From NCBI GenBank assembly GCA_963978905.1, contig OZ022259.1, forward strand, positions 10,106,001 through 10,170,000: a DNA stretch of 64,000 nt, in the 5' to 3' direction. The notes below the pieces were generated by a model. That model was not told the DNA's origin and did no database searches. It saw only the letters and a program-made list of their open reading frames with translations. Shown piece after piece: positions 60,180 to 64,000 of the stretch. Numbering within the stretch: position 1 is the stretch's first letter; every line of letters starts with the position of its first letter. The position numbers were made by a program, and so were the translations under genes. This stretch comes from Trichostrongylus colubriformis (lineage: Eukaryota > Nematoda > Chromadorea > Rhabditida > Trichostrongylidae).

Positions 60180-60366
60180 TTAAAGACACATTCCGCGCTC
60201 GCTCATGGAGTAACAGTTGACTCTCCATTGGTTGTCAGCGGCTGACAGGCGGTCACTCCACGCCCTACTACCTGCAGTGGGACGTGGTCGATCCGCTCCC
60301 GGCGCCCGACAACCAATGAAGAGTCAACTGCTATCCACCCATAAGCGAGCGCGGAATGTGCTTTTA
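60180..60366. repeat. TTAA-flanked hairpin MITE, second copy
   Basis: It starts TTAAAGACACATTCCGCGC and ends GCGCGGAATGTGCTTTTAA. The inner arms GTTGACTCTCCATTGGTTGT and ACAACCAATGAAGAGTCAAC pair. It has the same design as the copy at 26491. Confidence 0.85.
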
Positions 60367-60642
60367 ATCTGTTAATTACTGATGAGGGCCGATGAGATCC
60401 ACTAGCAGCTAGATGGGAATTCCTGTACACCGTAAACTACTACAATGCAATGACCATGTACAGTTGAAGTGTATGATGCTCATCGTCGTCGGGTAGACAT
60501 ATTTTGCTCGTTCTAATAGGCGGCTATTCCCGATGAGACATATTGACCGTTAACCATGTGAAATGAAACTCTTAATAGTGTCGCATATTAAAAAAATTAT
60601 TATAATGGGTAACTCGAAAGTGGATCTACTACCAATATAATA

Positions 60643-61518
60643 GGTCGCACCAAAAACCTTGTGGGATTTTTTTCGAACATCACTTTTTATTATTATTTCT
60701 TTCAACAAACGACAAATAGGCAACAACCTATTCACCACTGTTATCGACTACACTCGCCACCCCATAGGTAGATCGTTGATTTCCTCCTCCCAGAACTCTC
60801 TGTTCTGATAGTCGAAGGAGTTAGCGATCGCATTTAAAAGCAAGTCATAATCAACGAATGTTGTCTTAGCCAGGGTGGATTTCAGAGTATGGGAAAAGGT
60901 GATAGTCAGAAGGGGCAGTGTTTGAAGAGTTTGGTGGGTGGGGCAGGACATCCCAGCCAAGCTCGTGTAGCTTGGCCTGAATGACCTTCGCGCGTGGAAG
61001 CGGGTGTCGTCATGAAGTGGTGTGACCATGGACCTTCTCCGGCGCTTTTCTCGAACAGCGACGGCGAGCTGCTGAAGCTGGCTGGTTTTATACGGCAGCG
61101 GTGACTCACATTGTACCAGCATCTCTTGAGAAAGCATTTCTTCCGCGTCCCAGAAGTAGCACAGTGTGAGCGTGGTTTGTCTTCCATGTCAATCTCCCGT
61201 TGCTGAAGCTGATGAACCAGCGGCGCACGGTCTCGCAGCTGCACATCCCTTGCCCAACGCAGCGTTGATGGAGTCGCAAGCTTCCGTCGCTTTGGTGCCA
61301 CGAGACCATTCACGGTAATTGACACCGCGTGTTTGTTGGGTATCGACTACGGAAATTGAAGCTTTCCCCACGGAATCTGGCGGATCAATATACAGTTTGT
61401 TAGAAAGCCTAGAGAACGTTCTACCATATTCCCGAACCGCCTAGATCTGTCTCGAAGTGAACTGGAGTTATTGTTGTTTTCGAAAAAAAAAAAAACCTAC
61501 AAAACTTTTGGTACAACG
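60643..61518 (-). mobile_element. Second mariner relic, highly degenerate
   Basis: TA-flanked imperfect ends (CACCAAAAACCTTGTGGGAT at the left; ACCTACAAAACTTTTGGTAC at the right) enclose a minus-strand transposase wreck. Visible blocks are KTSQLQQLAVAVREKRRRR, then LHDDTRFHARRSF (the second-Asp block, HQDNARPH in typical mariners), and a C-terminal REFWEEEINDLPMGWRV matching the FYERGI-KLPxRWQKV region. Several frameshifts separate them. The layout is nearer to the SETMAR/Hsmar1-like group than the relic at 58011. Confidence 0.75.
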
Positions 61519-61610
61519 TAATTTGAAAATTACGCGCTCATTGGGTGAGTTAATAGCTAGCAATCGATGCGATCGAATCTAAACATGTCGCTTAATGTCT
61601 AACTTCCAAG

Positions 61611-61850
61611 GGGTGAGGCTACTTACTCCGAAAAATCGCGTGGCCGTACGCAGCGAGGGCGCGGCGGGTGCGAGTGCCAGTGGCAGGGCATGGCAGCCTT
61701 CAAGCGAGGCAGTGTGGCATGGTTGGAAGCGCAGGAGGTGACGCAGTCACGCTCTGCCGGGCTCCTAAGAGTAATCGATTCAGCAAGTCGTGCTGATGGC
61801 GCCGCGAGTGCGACAACCGCTGACGATTTTTCGCAATAGTAGCCCCACCC
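61611..61850. repeat. MITE, 'ATCGCTTCGCGGCG' family, inverted
   Basis: The ends GGGGTGAGGCTACTTACTCC and CGCAATAGTAGCCCCACCC are inverted. The interior CCAGTGGCAGGGCATGGCAG is the reverse complement of the corresponding part at 24709 and 56440. Confidence 0.75.
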
Positions 61851-62030
61851 ACTTCCAAGTAGTGGCCACCAGCCGAGGTGGGGAATGATCACTGGTCAAC
61901 AGATTTTTTCCCAATCCGCTATCAGTCGCGACAAAGGCGTTGACAACTGACCTATTCAGACTTCCGAAAAATGTCCGTCTGTCACCACAGCACGTCACCA
62001 AATCCACGATGTTGGACATCCTACACTTGA

Positions 62031-62191
62031 CAGGGCCGCGCGAACGCAGCCCCACACGCAAAAATTGAGCTGTTGGCTCACCTCAACTCGAGGTAGCCAC
62101 GCGGGTCAACCCTCACTAAAGTGCAATGTGAGAGCCTCACCACGGGGTTCCCGCCTTCTTGATCGCGAGACACCCCCAGCCAGGTAAGTTT
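62031..62191 (-). ncRNA. U1: U1 spliceosomal snRNA
   Basis: The minus strand from 62191 starts AAACTTACCTGGCTGGGGG, which contains the U1 5' end that pairs with 5' splice sites. Stem-loop I carries GCGATCAAGAAGGC, the U1-70K-binding loop (usually GATCACGAAGG). Stem-loop II holds ATTGCACTTTA, the U1A-type loop. The Sm site is CAATTTTTGCG, followed by the GC-rich 3' hairpin around GCGTTCGCGC. The length is ~161 bases, close to the ~164-base C. elegans U1. The 3' end is set at the end of the last hairpin and may be off by a few bases. Promoter elements were not identified. Confidence 0.93.
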
Positions 62192-63871
62192 ATGAGCCGC
62201 CGGCGGCTGTGAGGGCATGAAATCGTGCTCCGTATTCTCGTCGAGTTTCATTCTGTGCACTTCGACTCGTTTGCAGAGATGCAGACATGAAAGCAATCGA
62301 TATGAACATGTTTGAACATGTGAAGCACCTGTGATATGCGTTTATTCAACCAAAAATCGATGAAGGTGAATCGAAGGCCTGCTGAGAGCGCCGCTCATTT
62401 GGGATTTTTCCCAGATAGCCACTACGCTCAATTTTCTACATTCTTTACCTTGTGCTACTTGGGGCTCCTGAAGAAACGACTGGGAGGGGTATAATAGTGG
62501 TGTGGGGCGCAATAACAGCCGCAGTGTCGTCAGATGGTTGGAAACATTCTAACCTTCAGTTTACTTACAACTACTCAAGATATTCGGCTGGCCATCGCGA
62601 AAACATGCACCATGCTCCTAGTGATTTTATTATTCTTGTCACAAAATGTCCTCATAAATCGCGCCCACAAATTGCGCCAAATCGAAGGGCCAAAAAACCG
62701 CAGGCACGAAATACGCTTTGATGAGTCACCATTGATGTTGGATACGTCTAATACGTACCGTATATGATCTTCCTCTCTGAGCGACAAGCTCCGCCTTAAG
62801 AATCACAAAATTTCTTGTGAAAATGACATTAAGTAGGGGATGCGCAGACCATTAGCCTATGCTTCATATCTTCGGATCGAAGCTGCGCTGCTTCCTGTAA
62901 AGCAAAGAAACTTCCAGAAATTATGCTCTACTGAATTTTTTAATTCAATTAAAAAGAGCAGTCTCGAAATCTCTGTGCTCATGAGTTCCACGCTGGGATT
63001 TCACGGTCATCATTGGATTTGAAGATGTGGAAAGGATAATTGCCGTCGCCCACATAGCATAGTCCGTGGACTACAGCCGATGCGATTTCTCACGCTTCGT
63101 GAGGAACATGGACTGTTTCAGTGACCCAGTAATTAGAATTTGACTTCTGGTCAAAAACAAATGAAACTTGATGATCTGAGCCTTTGAGTTAGCGTACCCG
63201 TGATAAACTCCAGTTGCTTAAGCCTAAGGAACAACTAGGATTTACCAGTTACTTCCAGATACGGGAAAAACGTCAAATTTTGCATGTTCCCCAATTCGCT
63301 GGCCTAGTCAATTAAGAAAATGTAGCTTTATACTTGTATACAGACAAATGATTTTGTTATTACTGTGCATGCCTATGAAGCAGAAATAAGAGTGTGCCCA
63401 ACAACATGTTGGCGAACTGGGTAAATATCAACAAGAAACGATCCCTTACAGACATGTTTGTTGTTCGAGGATCTTCGAAGACCTCAGACAATTCATTACA
63501 CTTGGAAAGGACTTCGAGAAGAGAAAAAGGACGGGCGCGAAAACAAATTTGCCTCTGTTTCGCTAACATACTAGAGACAAAGAAGCAAATTAGCAATACC
63601 GATGAGGGATAATGAGATAGATTTCCATTTATGTTTCCCGTACCAAAACCAACGGTAATCCATGAAATCGAGGGTTTTAATTCTCAAAGTCGCTCAGCTA
63701 CTCAGCTCATTCAGACCGAAGCCGAACTGGCTAGAATGCCATTCGTGGTCGTGGCGCCATCTGCCTAGCCTGCTCCCATCTCTGGGTCGCTAATCGCGAA
63801 CCGCGCTCTCAGATCGACCCGTGCAGGGTACGGCGCCTGGTCAGAGGCAGTGACGACCCACCACTGCTCAT
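62192..63871. other. Spacer between the two U1 genes
   Basis: It contains a possible decayed Tc1-like transposase around 62490-62760 on the plus strand (an IVVWGAIT-like block), too degraded to assign firmly. Both flanks immediately before the U1 starts end in GCTCAT. No protein gene is visible. Confidence 0.4.
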
Positions 63872-64000
63872 AAACTTACCTGGCTGGGAGGGTCTCGCGA
63901 TCAACAAGGCGGGACCTCCATGGTGAGGCCGGCGCATTGCACTTTGGCACCGGCTGACCCGTGTGGCAGCTTCGAATTGAAGTTCGCCAACAGCTAAATT
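63872..64000 (+). ncRNA. U1: U1 spliceosomal snRNA, cut by window end
   Basis: It starts AAACTTACCTGGCTGGGAGG. Stem-loop I has GCGATCAACAAGGC and stem-loop II has GCATTGCACTTTGGC. The sequence continues through CAACAGCTAAATT, the start of the Sm site, where the window stops. It aligns along its whole visible length with the copy at 62031-62191, in the opposite orientation. The Sm site and 3' hairpin must lie beyond the window. Confidence 0.93.

Noticed and set aside
62452..62767. Tc1-like transposase
   Set aside because: Only a short VVWGAIT-like block resembles the family. The catalytic region could not be traced, so it is mentioned only in the spacer entry.

Overview
This window is nuclear DNA from a nematode, most likely a clade V parasite of the hookworm/strongylid type. 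The evidence is short phase-matched exons with TTTCAG-like 3' splice sites, orthologues of nematode genes (daz-1/boule, lis-1, an MRTO4-type ribosome-biogenesis factor, a CEP104-like zinc-finger protein), U1 snRNA genes of nematode type, mariner transposons, and dense short inverted-repeat elements (MITEs). No bacterial, viral or organellar genes were recognised. All gene models were spliced by hand: exons were joined only where reading phase and splice sites agreed.

Layout. 4.4-5.1 kb: the 3' exons of an unrecognised plus-strand gene. 8.7-9.07 kb: a coding-like minus-strand segment broken by one frameshift. 9.3-15.0 kb: daz-1 (DAZ/BOULE RNA-binding protein), plus strand. 15-18.5 kb: repeats, including a ~900-bp palindrome. 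18.6-32.7 kb: a minus-strand cluster. In transcription order it is a possible tiny gene (32.7 kb), a CEP104-like gene (32.3-22.6 kb), a ~107-codon unknown gene (21.8-21.1 kb) and the MRTO4 homologue (20.9-18.6 kb). The last two lie 122 bp apart, as expected for a nematode operon. 36.35-47.1 kb: lis-1 (dynein regulator), minus strand, 12 exons, 413 codons. 47-58 kb: almost no recognisable genes, with MITEs and a degenerate satellite-like array. 58-61.5 kb: two mariner relics and another TA-flanked element, one of which carries a third element inside it. 62.0-64 kb: two divergent U1 snRNA genes, the second cut by the window edge.

Functionally the protein genes are housekeeping or cell-biological: germline translational control (daz-1), nuclear migration and dynein control (lis-1), a microtubule/cilium-tip type protein (CEP104-like) and 60S ribosome assembly (MRTO4). 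Apart from the possible operon, nothing suggests they share a pathway. Much of the remaining DNA is transposon-derived. At least four terminal-sequence families of MITEs recur, several inside introns of daz-1, the CEP104-like gene and lis-1.
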